Shown here: positions 25,694 to 34,132 of the stretch, piece after piece | Position numbering within the stretch: the stretch's first letter is position 1 | How the letters are laid out: each line of letters begins with the position of its first letter | DNA from: Bacillota bacterium | Lineage (GTDB): Bacteria; Bacillota; UBA4882; UBA8346 | Direction of reading: 5' to 3' | Assembly: GCA_023429995.1 (NCBI GenBank) | Contig: JAEZCE010000046.1 | Span: 170,297 to 234,296 of the forward strand | Length of the DNA: 64,000 bases | Program-made: the position numbers and the translations under genes | Notes under the pieces: generated by a model | Databases searched by the model: none | Seen by the model: only the letters and a program-made list of their open reading frames with translations | Told to the model about the DNA's origin: nothing

Positions 25694-26313
25694 GAGCGGA
25701 GTTCCCCAAAATTCTTAAGGATTCTTAATCCGACCTGACTGCTTTTCTCGGGATGAAATTGAAAAGCCGTCACATTTTCATAGGTGATTCCGGAACAGTA
25801 CGCAAAACCATAATCAGTTGTGCAGGCGGTGATGCCGGGATTAGCCGGTTTTACATAATACGAGTGAACGAAATAAACAAAACTGCCATCAGGCACTCCG
25901 TGTAAAAGTGGCGTGTCCTGGTGCTTTTTAATTTGGTTCCAGCCAATCTGGGGCACTTTGAGATCACTTGCCGGAAAACGGAGAACTTGACCGGGGAAAA
26001 TTCCCAAACCCGGACTTAGACATTCATGGTCGCCGAAGCTTTCGGAACTCTCCTCAAATAACATTTGCAAGCCAAGACAAATTCCCAAAAAAGGACGTCC
26101 GGAATGAACAACCTCGCGAACGACGGGAGCCATGCCTGCCCGATTCAAATTCTCCATTGATTTTGCAAAAGCTCCCACGCCCGGTAAAACTACTTTATCA
26201 GCTTCCAGAACCACCTTGGGATCTGTGGATACTATTGCAGAATATCCCAGGGCATCAAAAGCTTTCTGAACACTTTTTAGATTTCCGACCCCGTAATCAA
26301 TAATGGCAATCAT
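25690..26313 (-). CDS. hisH: Imidazole glycerol phosphate synthase, glutaminase subunit
   Basis: 207 residues, class I glutamine amidotransferase that feeds ammonia to HisF. Seen: IIDYGVGNLKSVQKAF, PGVGAFAKSM, nucleophile Cys in FLGICLGLQMLFE (around residue 80) and the catalytic His/Glu pair in AFQFHPEKSSQVG near the C-terminus. The triad is complete. Spacing to hisB is 8 bp; the stop overlaps the hisA start. Confidence 0.97.
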   Translation of the reverse strand: MIAIIDYGVGNLKSVQKAFDALGYSAIVSTDPKVVLEADKVVLPGVGAFAKSMENLNRAGMAPVVREVVHSGRPFLGICLGLQMLFEESSESFGDHECLSPGLGIFPGQVLRFPASDLKVPQIGWNQIKKHQDTPLLHGVPDGSFVYFVHSYYVKPANPGITACTTDYGFAYCSGITYENVTAFQFHPEKSSQVGLRILKNFGELRS

Positions 26314-26321
26314 TGATTTAT

Positions 26322-26906
26322 TTAAAGAATCCCTTTCGTCGAAGGAACTCCTTTTATCCTTTCATCAATTTTGACGGCTGAGGCCAGCGCCCTACCAAAT
26401 GCTTTGAAAATAGCCTCTATGCAATGATGGGAATTGACGCCATCCACTAAATGAATATGGAGATTCATTTCTCCCTGAACGGATACGGCGCGGAAAAACT
26501 CTTCCACCATTTCTATATCAAAATGATTCAAATGTCCTTTACCAAGTTCCGCCCGGTACTGAAGATAAGTGCGGCCGCTCAAATCGATAACCACCAATGC
26601 CAAAGCTTCATCCATCGGAACATAGGAATCACCATAACGGGTAATTCCGCATTTATCCCCCAAAGCCCTCTTAATCGCCTGGCCCAATACAATGCCGACA
26701 TCTTCGACCGTATGATGGGAGTCGACCTCCAAGTCGCCCCTAGCGGCAATCGTCAGGTCAATTTGGCCATGCCTGGCGATTTGAGTCAACATATGGTCGA
26801 AAAAACCTATTCCCGTATCAATTTGCTGAAGCCCCGAACCATCCAAATTTAGCTCAAGCTTAATTCGAGTTTCACTGGTATTTCGTTCAATGGTAGCCGT
26901 TCTCAT
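26322..26906 (-). CDS. hisB: Imidazoleglycerol-phosphate dehydratase
   Basis: 194 residues, the monofunctional form, converting IGP to imidazole acetol phosphate at a dimanganese centre. Seen: RNTSETRIKLELNLDG, TGIGFFDHMLTQIARHGQIDL, the metal-binding HHTVEDVGI, and the second metal motif NSHHCIEAIFKAFGRAL. No HisN phosphatase domain is fused. GGAG precedes the ATG. Ten bases separate it from hisD. Confidence 0.97.
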   Translation of the reverse strand: MRTATIERNTSETRIKLELNLDGSGLQQIDTGIGFFDHMLTQIARHGQIDLTIAARGDLEVDSHHTVEDVGIVLGQAIKRALGDKCGITRYGDSYVPMDEALALVVIDLSGRTYLQYRAELGKGHLNHFDIEMVEEFFRAVSVQGEMNLHIHLVDGVNSHHCIEAIFKAFGRALASAVKIDERIKGVPSTKGIL

Positions 26907-26915
26907 TTCCGGAGA

Positions 26916-28226
26916 TCACTCCATTCTGATTTTTATCGCCTTAGCATGTGCGTCCAAGCCCTCCACCGCAGCGATAGTCGTGGCAGCATTTCCATATTTT
27001 TGAATTCCCGCTTGATTATAAGAAATAATACTGGTCTTTTTCATGAAATGGTCTACATTCAAACCGGAAGCGAAGCGGGCCGTACCATTGGTTGGCAATA
27101 CATGGTTGGTCCCTGCTATATAATCACCAATGGGCTCCGTAGAAAACGGGCCCAAAAAAACAGCGCCGGCATTTTTAACCCGGTTTATGAAGCTCCAAGG
27201 ATCGCCTACGACTAATTCCATATGTTCAGGCGCGCAGTAATTGGCTAAATCCAAAGCTTCATCCAGATCAACCGTGATAACGATACCCCCATTCAGCTTA
27301 ATGGAGGCTTCGGCTATCTCCCGTCGGCTCAATCCGGCCAATTGTTTATCGATTTCCCCGGCAATAGCTTGCGCCAGTTTACGGGAAGGTGTTAACAGAA
27401 AAGCGCCCGCTTCATTCACCGGTCCATGTTCGGCCTGAGAAAGCAGATCCGCTGCCATATATGCCGGATTTGCCGTATCATCGGCGATGATTAAGATTTC
27501 ACTGGGTCCGGCCAACATATCCAAACCTACGAACCCAAAAACCTGCCGTTTAGCCTCAGTTACGAATTGATTCCCCGGACCGACGATGACATCGACCGGT
27601 TTTATGGTATCTGTCCCGAAGGCCATGGCCGCTATGGCTTGTGCTCCTCCTACTTTATAAACTTCATCAATGTTGCATTCTGCAGCCGCGGCCAATAAAT
27701 AGGGATTAATTTTTCCTTCTTTGTTTGGAGGAGTGCAAATGATTACCCTTTTTACTCCGGCAACCACAGCCGGCAAAGCATTCATCAACACGGAGGATAC
27801 CAAAGGGGTTTTTCCGGCCACTCCGCCCGGCACATAGAGACCGGCTGATTCAACGGCCTGAATCCTCTGTCCCAGAACGATACCGTCCTCTTTAACATCT
27901 ATCCAATCTTTGGGCAATTGTTTGGTATGGAATTCCAAAATATTCGTCTTTGCTTGTCGTATCGCTTGCACAAACTCGGGGGAAACCAGCTTTTCAGCTT
28001 CAAGGAACTCATCGGGCTTTACTTGCAATGTAGCTTGGGTCAGCTTGACTTGATCAAAACGTTCCGTAAAATCAATGAGCGCCTCATCTCCCGAGCTTTT
28101 GACCGCATCCATAATGGTCATGACTTTGGAACTTAAATCCGTTTGGGTTGATCCCTGAAATTTAGCACGCCGATTTAATAATTGAAAAACCTCTTTTTTT
28201 TCAGTCAGAGTATGATATATTCTCAT
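26916..28226 (-). CDS. hisD: Histidinol dehydrogenase
   Basis: 436 residues from the ATG at 28226 (AGGAG upstream); the frame is open to 28259. A zinc enzyme that oxidises histidinol to histidine with two NAD+. Seen: GQRIQAVESAGLYVPGG, VGPGNQFVTEAKRQVFG, MLAGPSEILIIAD, LLSQAEHGP with zinc ligands Gln/His, CAPEHMEL, and AGTNHVLPTNG near the C-terminus. It is first in the operon. hisG, hisZ, hisC and hisE are not in this cluster. Confidence 0.97.
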   Translation of the reverse strand: MRIYHTLTEKKEVFQLLNRRAKFQGSTQTDLSSKVMTIMDAVKSSGDEALIDFTERFDQVKLTQATLQVKPDEFLEAEKLVSPEFVQAIRQAKTNILEFHTKQLPKDWIDVKEDGIVLGQRIQAVESAGLYVPGGVAGKTPLVSSVLMNALPAVVAGVKRVIICTPPNKEGKINPYLLAAAAECNIDEVYKVGGAQAIAAMAFGTDTIKPVDVIVGPGNQFVTEAKRQVFGFVGLDMLAGPSEILIIADDTANPAYMAADLLSQAEHGPVNEAGAFLLTPSRKLAQAIAGEIDKQLAGLSRREIAEASIKLNGGIVITVDLDEALDLANYCAPEHMELVVGDPWSFINRVKNAGAVFLGPFSTEPIGDYIAGTNHVLPTNGTARFASGLNVDHFMKKTSIISYNQAGIQKYGNAATTIAAVEGLDAHAKAIKIRME

Positions 28227-28281
28227 TTTTCGCTCCTGGAATTTAACGCAGATGCACATGTTATTGCTGTAATATTCCTTT

Positions 28282-28310
28282 AATTTACCATATCACCTTT
28301 TGAAAGTCAA
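28282..28310 (-). promoter_or_regulatory. Candidate his operon promoter
   Basis: Minus strand TTGACT (28310-28305), 17 bp, TAAATT (28287-28282), about 55 bp before hisD. No T-box or leader peptide with His codons was seen in the short leader. Confidence 0.6.
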
Positions 28311-28438
28311 TGAAGGTCGGGGCTTCCTTATTCTTATTTCTGTTACAACCATTTAAAAATTAAAAACTGTAAGCTTGAAAATTTAATCAATATGATTTAT
28401 AATTAATATAGTTAGAAATAGATAGGGAGATGATGAAT

Positions 28439-28861
28439 ATGAAAATTCTTTATAAAACTCAAGCAAATTCTGTTGGCGGCCGCAAAGGAAAGGTTACGGT
28501 GAAGGATAGCCCCCTGGAGTTTCAAATGGCCGCTCCTGTAGAGCTGGGCGGAACCGGGGAAAAAGGGACCAATCCCGAACAATTATTCGCCGCGGGTTAT
28601 GCGGCTTGTTTTGAAAGCGCCGTTTTACACGTGGCTCGCAATCGTAAACTTGACTTGAAAGAAACTTCCGTTCAAGCCGAAGTAGGTATTGGCCCTAATG
28701 GGCAAGGAGGTTATTTATTGGCGGTTTGGATTACGGCGACATTGAATGGGGTAGCTCAGGAAATTGCCGATGAAGTGGTCCGGGAAGCGCACAAAGTATG
28801 TCCATACTCCAATGCCACCCGGGGTAATATCGAAGTGACTGTAACGGCTAAAGCGCTTTAA
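28439..28861 (+). CDS. ohr: Organic hydroperoxide resistance protein (Ohr/OsmC family)
   Basis: 140 residues. The ATG at 28439 is best placed relative to AGGGAG (9 bp); two in-frame ATGs lie within 9 bp upstream. Thiol peroxidase that reduces organic peroxides using two cysteines, both present: AAGYAACFESAV (around residue 60) and EAHKVCPYSNATRGN (around residue 124). The N-terminal YKTQANSVGGRKGKV and the NPEQLFAAGYAAC segment are Ohr-type. A single gene with its own terminator. Confidence 0.92.
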   Translation: MKILYKTQANSVGGRKGKVTVKDSPLEFQMAAPVELGGTGEKGTNPEQLFAAGYAACFESAVLHVARNRKLDLKETSVQAEVGIGPNGQGGYLLAVWITATLNGVAQEIADEVVREAHKVCPYSNATRGNIEVTVTAKAL

Positions 28862-28876
28862 TCCAAAAAGCATAAT

Positions 28877-28918
28877 AAAACCGCGGATTTCGCTTGATAC
28901 CGATATTCGCGGTTTTTT
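28877..28918 (+). terminator. Intrinsic terminator of ohr
   Basis: AAAACCGCG (28877-28885) and CGCGGTTTT (28908-28916) followed by TTT. Located 16 bp after the ohr stop. Confidence 0.85.
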
Positions 28919-28969
28919 ATTATTAAAATAGGACTGCAAAAAATCAAAGTTCAGGTTGGAACCATGAAT

Positions 28970-29302
28970 TTATCTGCAAAAAGATCTTCGGTCGCGCTCA
29001 GTTGTTCCACAATAACAATGCCGGTGATCATTGTCACAAGAAGTTTTTCCCTCGAAATCATGGACGTGTCCGTTGCACATATATTTGGGTTTTCCGGTAC
29101 ATCCGTGATACCGATGAACATGCCCATCGTTGCATGAAGTTACGCCCTCATATTCATGTTTATGGTCAGGGGTATCAGGAGCAGGGGATGTTACCCCCCG
29201 GATAACATGCCGGTGGCAGTCGTCAACTTTGGTATAGATAGCATAAGTGTGTACATGGAAATTAGGGGGCTGACATTTATCCTCGCAATGCTTTTTTCCC
29301 AT
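28970..29302 (-). CDS. ymaF: YmaF-like Cys/His-rich protein
   Basis: 110 residues with six HxH units at roughly 15-25 residue spacing (FHVHTY, CHRHVI, DHKHEYEGVTS, GHVHRY, GHVHDFEGKTS, DHRHCYCGTT), the pattern of the YmaF family. It also has ten cysteines, several directly before the HxH units. The combination suggests metal binding. AAAGGAG precedes the ATG. It is 117 bp downstream of a DUF692 enzyme gene on the same strand; MNIO enzymes of that family modify Cys-containing peptides, so this protein is a possible partner or substrate. That link is inference. Confidence 0.75.
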   Translation of the reverse strand: MGKKHCEDKCQPPNFHVHTYAIYTKVDDCHRHVIRGVTSPAPDTPDHKHEYEGVTSCNDGHVHRYHGCTGKPKYMCNGHVHDFEGKTSCDNDHRHCYCGTTERDRRSFCR

Positions 29303-29419
29303 TTTTGGTCTCCTTTAAAGAGAATTCTAATTTAGTTTATGAATTGGGAAAAAAGTTGTTATATTCCGATTGTACAGGTTTATAATTTTTGGCTTAAGGC
29401 ATAAAGAATTATAAAACCA

Positions 29420-30286
29420 TCAGCCCCCATGGGCTTTAATCAACGAGCGAATTCTTAAAATCATCCGTTCTAACTCCACCGGGCTATTCCTTACAATGGG
29501 CTCATATTCTTGTTGCAAGTTCAGCAGTTTATCCGGCAAACCGCCGTACTCGATGGTAATCGTCTCAGGATGGGTTTTCGACAGTAAAAACTCAATCAAT
29601 TGATAATCATCTTCACTTAAAGCAGTGTGGGTATCACGCAGGCCTTCTTGAGGCCTTTCCAAAACACCGCCCAAATGAATTTCCCGCAAGCGTTCGAGTG
29701 GCAATTCCTGAATATAATCCATCAAGTCCCTTTGCATATGCCAAGCGCTGCACCGGGAATGGGCAATATCCAGAAGAAATCCGCAATCGCTCTCCCAGCA
29801 AATCTCTTTGATGAACTGAGGTTCCGACCCCCACTTGAAATGCCGCCACCAAGTGTAATAAGGAAAATTCTCCAAAACCAACGGCAACCGGATCTGATCT
29901 TTTACTTCAGAAATCACTTTTAAAAAATGAGCCTTAAGGGTTTTTTGGACTTCAGGGTGATTTTGGTGTTGGTATAGTGCCAGTTCCGGGAAGAAATCCA
30001 CCCTTGCTTCCAAATGTGTAGACAAATAAGGAGGATCCGTACATTCCAGTACTTTCCGTACAGTTTCTATATTTAACCGTTGCCTTGGATCGGGATGGCC
30101 CAAAAAAATTACCCCAAGCTGAGCCAGATGAGGTAGACGCGGTAAGAAAATATCCGGATCTTCAAATTGATGCCAGCATCCTGGAAACGGACTGGTTGGA
30201 CATTTCACATAGTTGATGGGTAGGTTGGGGTCTTTCCCCAACAAACCGAGTAAGGCTTTTGAGTAATTTACCGCGATCTTCATCAT
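29420..30286 (-). CDS. DUF692/UPF0276 (MNIO) family TIM-barrel iron oxygenase-like protein
   Basis: 288 residues (MM start, GAGGC upstream). Motifs of the multinuclear non-heme iron oxidase family: LVLENFPYY, GFLLDIAHSR, LREIHLGGV, RDTHTALSEDDYQ and TITIEYGG, placing the His, Glu and Asp metal ligands in order along a TIM barrel. Related MNIO enzymes (MbnB, TglH, ChrH) modify cysteines or other residues of peptide substrates, usually with a partner protein encoded next door. No typical partner is seen here; a Cys/His-rich YmaF-like gene follows. Confidence 0.8.
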   Translation of the reverse strand: MMKIAVNYSKALLGLLGKDPNLPINYVKCPTSPFPGCWHQFEDPDIFLPRLPHLAQLGVIFLGHPDPRQRLNIETVRKVLECTDPPYLSTHLEARVDFFPELALYQHQNHPEVQKTLKAHFLKVISEVKDQIRLPLVLENFPYYTWWRHFKWGSEPQFIKEICWESDCGFLLDIAHSRCSAWHMQRDLMDYIQELPLERLREIHLGGVLERPQEGLRDTHTALSEDDYQLIEFLLSKTHPETITIEYGGLPDKLLNLQQEYEPIVRNSPVELERMILRIRSLIKAHGG

Positions 30287-30472
30287 AAAAATAGCCTCTT
30301 TTGCAGTTTAATCTTGAATCCAATAAACTCTTATTTATCTTACTGCATTCCCCCTTAAAATGAAAGAAAAACTTCTATTTCAAAATCCAGGCTGGCAACT
30401 GGCTATTCTCTATGATATTATTGTTTACATGAAATAAGCTAGGAAAATGTTTTGTCTAAAAGGTGATGGAAA

Positions 30473-30883
30473 ATGAACCTATTGGAAGAAGGAAAAACCC
30501 TTCAATTGGATTTTGAAAAAATAACCAAAGTTGCCTCGAAGTGTTCAGGCGTTATTCCGGTGGTAGTCCAAAATATTGATACCCGAGAAGTAATCCTGCT
30601 GGCTTATGTAAACCAAAAAGCCCTTGAAATTTCACTCTCTACCCAAACTGCGGTTTTCTGGTCCACATCCCGGAATGAATTATGGGAAAAGGGCAAAACT
30701 TCCGGCGAGTTTTTCGATTTAATTGAGGTTTACGTCAATTGTGAACAAAATTCCCTTCTTTATACGGTCAGACCGCGACGGGGCGGCATATGCCATACCA
30801 AAAACCAAAAGGGTGAACCTCGTAATTGCTATTATCGAAAGATTAACTTTCATACCCGGAAGCTCGAGAACATGAATCCCTAA
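30473..30883 (+). CDS. hisI: Phosphoribosyl-AMP cyclohydrolase, variant metal site
   Basis: 136 residues, HisI only, with no HisE domain. It opens the adenine ring of PR-AMP in the third step of histidine synthesis. Seen: VVVQNIDTREVILLAYVNQKAL, TAVFWSTSRNELWEKGKTSG, then VYVNCEQNSLLYTVRP, GGICHTK and NCYY. The three zinc cysteines (NCE, ICH, NCY) are kept, but the usual DCDxD magnesium motif is NCExN, so the Asp residues are replaced. It stands apart from the his operon, divergent from the DUF692 gene, and ends at a bidirectional terminator. Confidence 0.85.
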   Translation: MNLLEEGKTLQLDFEKITKVASKCSGVIPVVVQNIDTREVILLAYVNQKALEISLSTQTAVFWSTSRNELWEKGKTSGEFFDLIEVYVNCEQNSLLYTVRPRRGGICHTKNQKGEPRNCYYRKINFHTRKLENMNP

Positions 30884-30886
30884 AAT

Positions 30887-30918
30887 AAAAACCACCCCTT
30901 AATATTGGGGTGGTTTTT
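30887..30918. terminator. Bidirectional intrinsic terminator (hisI / DUF378)
   Basis: AAAAACCACCCC and GGGGTGGTTTTT pair around TTAATATT, between the convergent ends of hisI and the DUF378 gene. Confidence 0.92.
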
Positions 30919-30921
30919 GAT

Positions 30922-31137
30922 TTATTTCACTTTATCATCTTCATTATGGACCTCGCGTTGGCGGAACAACAAACTGATACAATATAATCCGGCTATCCCC
31001 ACGAGTGAATAAACGACCCGACTAAAAGGAGCAGACTGGCCCCCAAAAAGGTGGGCAACTAAATCATATCTAAAAAGACCCACCAGAAGCCAATTAAGGG
31101 CGCCGATGATTACGAGTACCAAGGAAAATCTGTCCAA
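30922..31137 (-). CDS. DUF378 membrane protein
   Basis: 71 residues, two membrane helices with the family pattern LVLVIIGALNWLLVGLF and YSLVGIAGLYCISLL. TTG start with GGAGTG upstream. The function of DUF378 is unknown. A single gene between the FAD oxidoreductase gene and the terminator. Confidence 0.85.
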   Translation of the reverse strand: MDRFSLVLVIIGALNWLLVGLFRYDLVAHLFGGQSAPFSRVVYSLVGIAGLYCISLLFRQREVHNEDDKVK

Positions 31138-31309
31138 AAAAATTTCACTCCAATCTTTGGTTTAATGCTGGAAACTCCAGCCTTGGATTAAATTCAAACC
31201 CAGCATTAGTATGCCAAAGTTTTTTAAAAACATTACTTGAATTTCTAGGCCTGCTTACTCCCATAGTGTAATGGAAATATCCGGTCGACGGTAGGAAATT
31301 CAACTAAAA

Positions 31310-32437
31310 CTATTTCGGTAGGATTTTAGCCTTTCGTATTTTTCCAATTAGTTTTCGATCATGCGATTTACGGAAATACCAATCCATAAAGCCCATTGAA
31401 AAGGAATTTTTCTTTTGTGTAATGGCCTTTTTTCCTCCCAAATAGATATTGCCTCTGTTTGTAGTGGGGTGAATGTATTGTATCAAGGGTATGTTGTTGA
31501 TCGTTTTTAGAATATTTCTTAACAACATCTCCGCTTCCCGCCAGGGGTCCATTGACTGAAAAAGCTGGTTTGCGCCTTGGATAAGGGTGCTTTCGCCGCA
31601 GGCAAAAACCATTTTTCCCCCTTGGGCTCGTAAATCAGCCTCGACCATAACCCGTCCCCGCTCGTCCATTTTAAGACCGCTACCTTCCAAAATAGGATAA
31701 TCGGTTGCTACGGTGGTCCATATTAAAAAACCGTATTCCAACACGGAATGGTCATTAAATACTAAAAAGTCGCCGGTAACCCTGGTGACAGTTCGACCCA
31801 ATAAAAGATCAACCCGCCGTTCTTTTAATCGATTTTGAACCATTTTTTTGACTTTAATATCAAAGCCCGGCAACAACGTCTGCGCCTCTTCGATTAGTGT
31901 AATATTCAGACTACGATGATGCCTTTCTCCCAGGCGACGAAGGGCCAGAGCAATCTCAACCCCTAATTTTCCCGCACCTATAATGGTAATATTAGATTCA
32001 ATGCTCTTTTTTAGGAAATGTTGTTTTAATTTCTGCAGATTATCATGGAAGTAAATGGCGATTCCGTAATAGGATAGCCCTTCGGCATAACGCCCAAAAG
32101 GCGCCAAATTCAACGAAAGAATATCATAGGTAATCCTCCTTCCATCTGCCAATGCCACCTTTTTATTCTCCGTATCGATTTTAGCAGGCTGCGCTATGAT
32201 TAAATGAACGCCTTTACGCTCACACAAGGTCGAAATATCAATTTGTAGATCCTTCTCTGAGAAGGTTCCCTCCAAATAACCCGCAGCCATTTCCGGGTAA
32301 AAAAGAGAAGGAAAAGGATTCACCAGAATAATTTTCAAACATTCCATTTCCCTAACGGACAGTTTACTTAAAAAGCAAAGGTGGGTTAGACTACCTCCAA
32401 TTAACAATATTCTAGTTTTGGCTACTGGTTTCTTCAT
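31310..32437 (-). CDS. FAD-dependent pyridine nucleotide oxidoreductase (NDH-2/SQR-like)
   Basis: 375 residues. Two Rossmann motifs: ILLIGGSLTHL at the N-terminus (a variant of the GGGHTHL seen in SelD-fused and NDH-2-like flavoproteins) and ITIIGAGKLGVEIALALR around residue 150. The C-terminal FAD contact is MVFACGESTLIQ, and there is a short basic tail (KSHDRKLIGKIRKAK). The acceptor could be quinone or sulfide; the CxxC of thioredoxin reductases is absent. No operon partners are apparent. Confidence 0.8.
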   Translation of the reverse strand: MKKPVAKTRILLIGGSLTHLCFLSKLSVREMECLKIILVNPFPSLFYPEMAAGYLEGTFSEKDLQIDISTLCERKGVHLIIAQPAKIDTENKKVALADGRRITYDILSLNLAPFGRYAEGLSYYGIAIYFHDNLQKLKQHFLKKSIESNITIIGAGKLGVEIALALRRLGERHHRSLNITLIEEAQTLLPGFDIKVKKMVQNRLKERRVDLLLGRTVTRVTGDFLVFNDHSVLEYGFLIWTTVATDYPILEGSGLKMDERGRVMVEADLRAQGGKMVFACGESTLIQGANQLFQSMDPWREAEMLLRNILKTINNIPLIQYIHPTTNRGNIYLGGKKAITQKKNSFSMGFMDWYFRKSHDRKLIGKIRKAKILPK

Positions 32438-32718
32438 GGATTTCCGCCTTGTTCAATGATATTTTCCTTACTCCCGGCAAGACTTAAAAGGGATCATCTC
32501 TTCCATATTCTATCGGTTGAATCCACGAAGACCTTTATCCAAGGGTAATTTGAAAAACAAACGAATTTAAAAATTTATGCAAAAAGCGCTCTATGCGCTT
32601 TGATGATATCAAAAAGCCATTATTTTTTATATGCTATTAATGTTCACAGATGATTAATGAATCGTATAATCAAACCCAAGCGTATTGAAATTTTTAAAGT
32701 GGATCGCAGGTGATATGA
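32438..32718. other. Intergenic region between divergent genes
   Basis: 281 bp, AT-rich. It contains a small hairpin AAAGCGC-TCTAT-GCGCTTT at about 32584-32602 and a GCAGGTGATATGA binding site for the downstream small ORF. No consensus sigma-A promoter was recognised with confidence. Confidence 0.3.
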
Positions 32719-33000
32719 ATGGATCGTTTTAACCGACGCTGGATTTCAGTAGAGGAACACCAGAAACTCCAAACGCGCCTGGAGGAATTAGAGGCCGAAA
32801 ATGAAAAATTAAAAAGCCGCAATGACCTGGTACGTGAATTAATTGGCCTCCTGGCTTCCAGTAACCGGCCATTAATGGGCAATAACGCCAGCAATAGCAC
32901 AAACAAAGTGGATAGCGGCTCTCTCCAGCAATTTGTGGAATTGGCAAAAGATTTATCCAATGATATCCGAAACATCGTAAAATCAATCAATAAGAATTAA
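32719..33000 (+). CDS. Small coiled-coil protein (93 aa)
   Basis: Not recognised. Residues 10-35 form a short coiled coil (VEEHQKLQTRLEELEAENEK). An Asn/Ser-rich linker and a second amphipathic helix (FVELAKDLSNDIRNIVKSI) follow. AGGTGA lies 8 bp upstream of the ATG. Size and composition resemble small sporulation-associated proteins, but there is no direct evidence. Confidence 0.55.
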   Translation: MDRFNRRWISVEEHQKLQTRLEELEAENEKLKSRNDLVRELIGLLASSNRPLMGNNASNSTNKVDSGSLQQFVELAKDLSNDIRNIVKSINKN

Positions 33001-33081
33001 GCCTTTTAAAGGTAAGCTTATTTTTTCTATGGGAACGGGTTCATGTACGAGTGAACACGCTGGTTGACTCGAATAAAACCA

Positions 33082-33115
33082 CAGGAGCCGGAAATCTTCT
33101 TCATTCCGGCTCCTG
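33082..33115 (-). terminator. Intrinsic terminator of the gal operon
   Basis: CAGGAGCCGGAA (33082-33093) and TTCCGGCTCCTG (33104-33115), perfect 12-bp stem, followed on the minus strand by TGGTTTTATT. It lies 16 bp past the galE stop. Confidence 0.9.
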
Positions 33116-33131
33116 ACGTATTAACCTTCAA

Positions 33132-34121
33132 TTATTGGCCGTATCCTTTAGGATGCCCTTTATGCCAACGCCAAGCCGTCTCAATGATCTTCTCCAACTG
33201 GGCATATTGAGGTTTCCAACCCAACTCTTCCCGGATCCGTTTGGATGAAGCTACTAACTCTGCCGGATCACCGGGACGTCTTGGACCTTCTTTGACGGGA
33301 ATCGGTAAACCCGTTACCATTTTAGCCGTTTCAATAACTTGCCGGTTGGAATACCCTTGACCATTCCCAAGGTTATAAATTGTCGATGAACTCCCTTTTG
33401 CCAAAGCCTCCAATGCCAATATATGGGCCTGGGCCAGGTCATTTACATGAATATAATCCCTTACGCAAGTTCCATCGGATGTTGGATAATCCGTACCAAA
33501 AATTTCAATGTGCGGCCTCATACCGAGCGCAGCCTGCAAGACAATGGGGATCAGATGAGATTCCGGCTGGTGGTCCTCTCCGATGGGAGCTTCCGGGTCG
33601 GCCCCCGCAGCATTAAAATAACGCAATGATATATATTTCATGCCATAAGCATGATCATAGGCTTTTAGGATGCCTTCAAATGTTAATTTGGAAAACCCAT
33701 AAGGATTGGTGGGGTTTTTAGGATGATCTTCCGGAATCGGAATCTGCTCCGGTTCCCCAAAAACAGCAGCTGTTGATGAAAATACGAACTTATCCACGCC
33801 GCCTTCCCGAAGGGCGTCTAGAAATACCAAGCCATTCCCAATATTGTTATGAAAATACTTGGCCGGTTCGCCCACTGACTCTCCAACTAAGCTATAAGCA
33901 CATAAATGTACCGCCGCTTCAATTTTCTCTTCTTCAATAATCTTACGGACCAAAGCTTTATCACTAACATCCCCTTCAAAAAACTTCCCGGCTTGAACCG
34001 CTTCACGATGGCCTTTCGCCAGGTTATCCAGGACAACCGGATGGTGTCCGCGGCGGGAAAGTTCCAATGTCACATGACTGCCGATATAACCGGCCCCTCC
34101 AGCTACTAAAACTTTCATCAT
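33132..34121 (-). CDS. galE: UDP-glucose 4-epimerase
   Basis: 329 residues, short-chain dehydrogenase fold. Interconverts UDP-galactose and UDP-glucose with bound NAD+. Seen: VLVAGGAGYIGSHVTLEL, SSTAAVFGEPE with the catalytic Ser, NPYGFSKLTFE (YxxxK), RYFNAAGADPEAPIGEDH and LVASSKRIREELGW. AGGTGG-type binding site upstream; 11 bp from galK. Forms the Leloir pathway with galK, although galT is not in the window. Confidence 0.95.
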   Translation of the reverse strand: MMKVLVAGGAGYIGSHVTLELSRRGHHPVVLDNLAKGHREAVQAGKFFEGDVSDKALVRKIIEEEKIEAAVHLCAYSLVGESVGEPAKYFHNNIGNGLVFLDALREGGVDKFVFSSTAAVFGEPEQIPIPEDHPKNPTNPYGFSKLTFEGILKAYDHAYGMKYISLRYFNAAGADPEAPIGEDHQPESHLIPIVLQAALGMRPHIEIFGTDYPTSDGTCVRDYIHVNDLAQAHILALEALAKGSSSTIYNLGNGQGYSNRQVIETAKMVTGLPIPVKEGPRRPGDPAELVASSKRIREELGWKPQYAQLEKIIETAWRWHKGHPKGYGQ

Positions 34122-34132
34122 TCATTACCACC

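Noticed and set aside
28227..28400. T-box or His leader peptide upstream of hisD
   Set aside because: The leader after the candidate promoter is only about 50 nt, without a T-box core or run of His codons.
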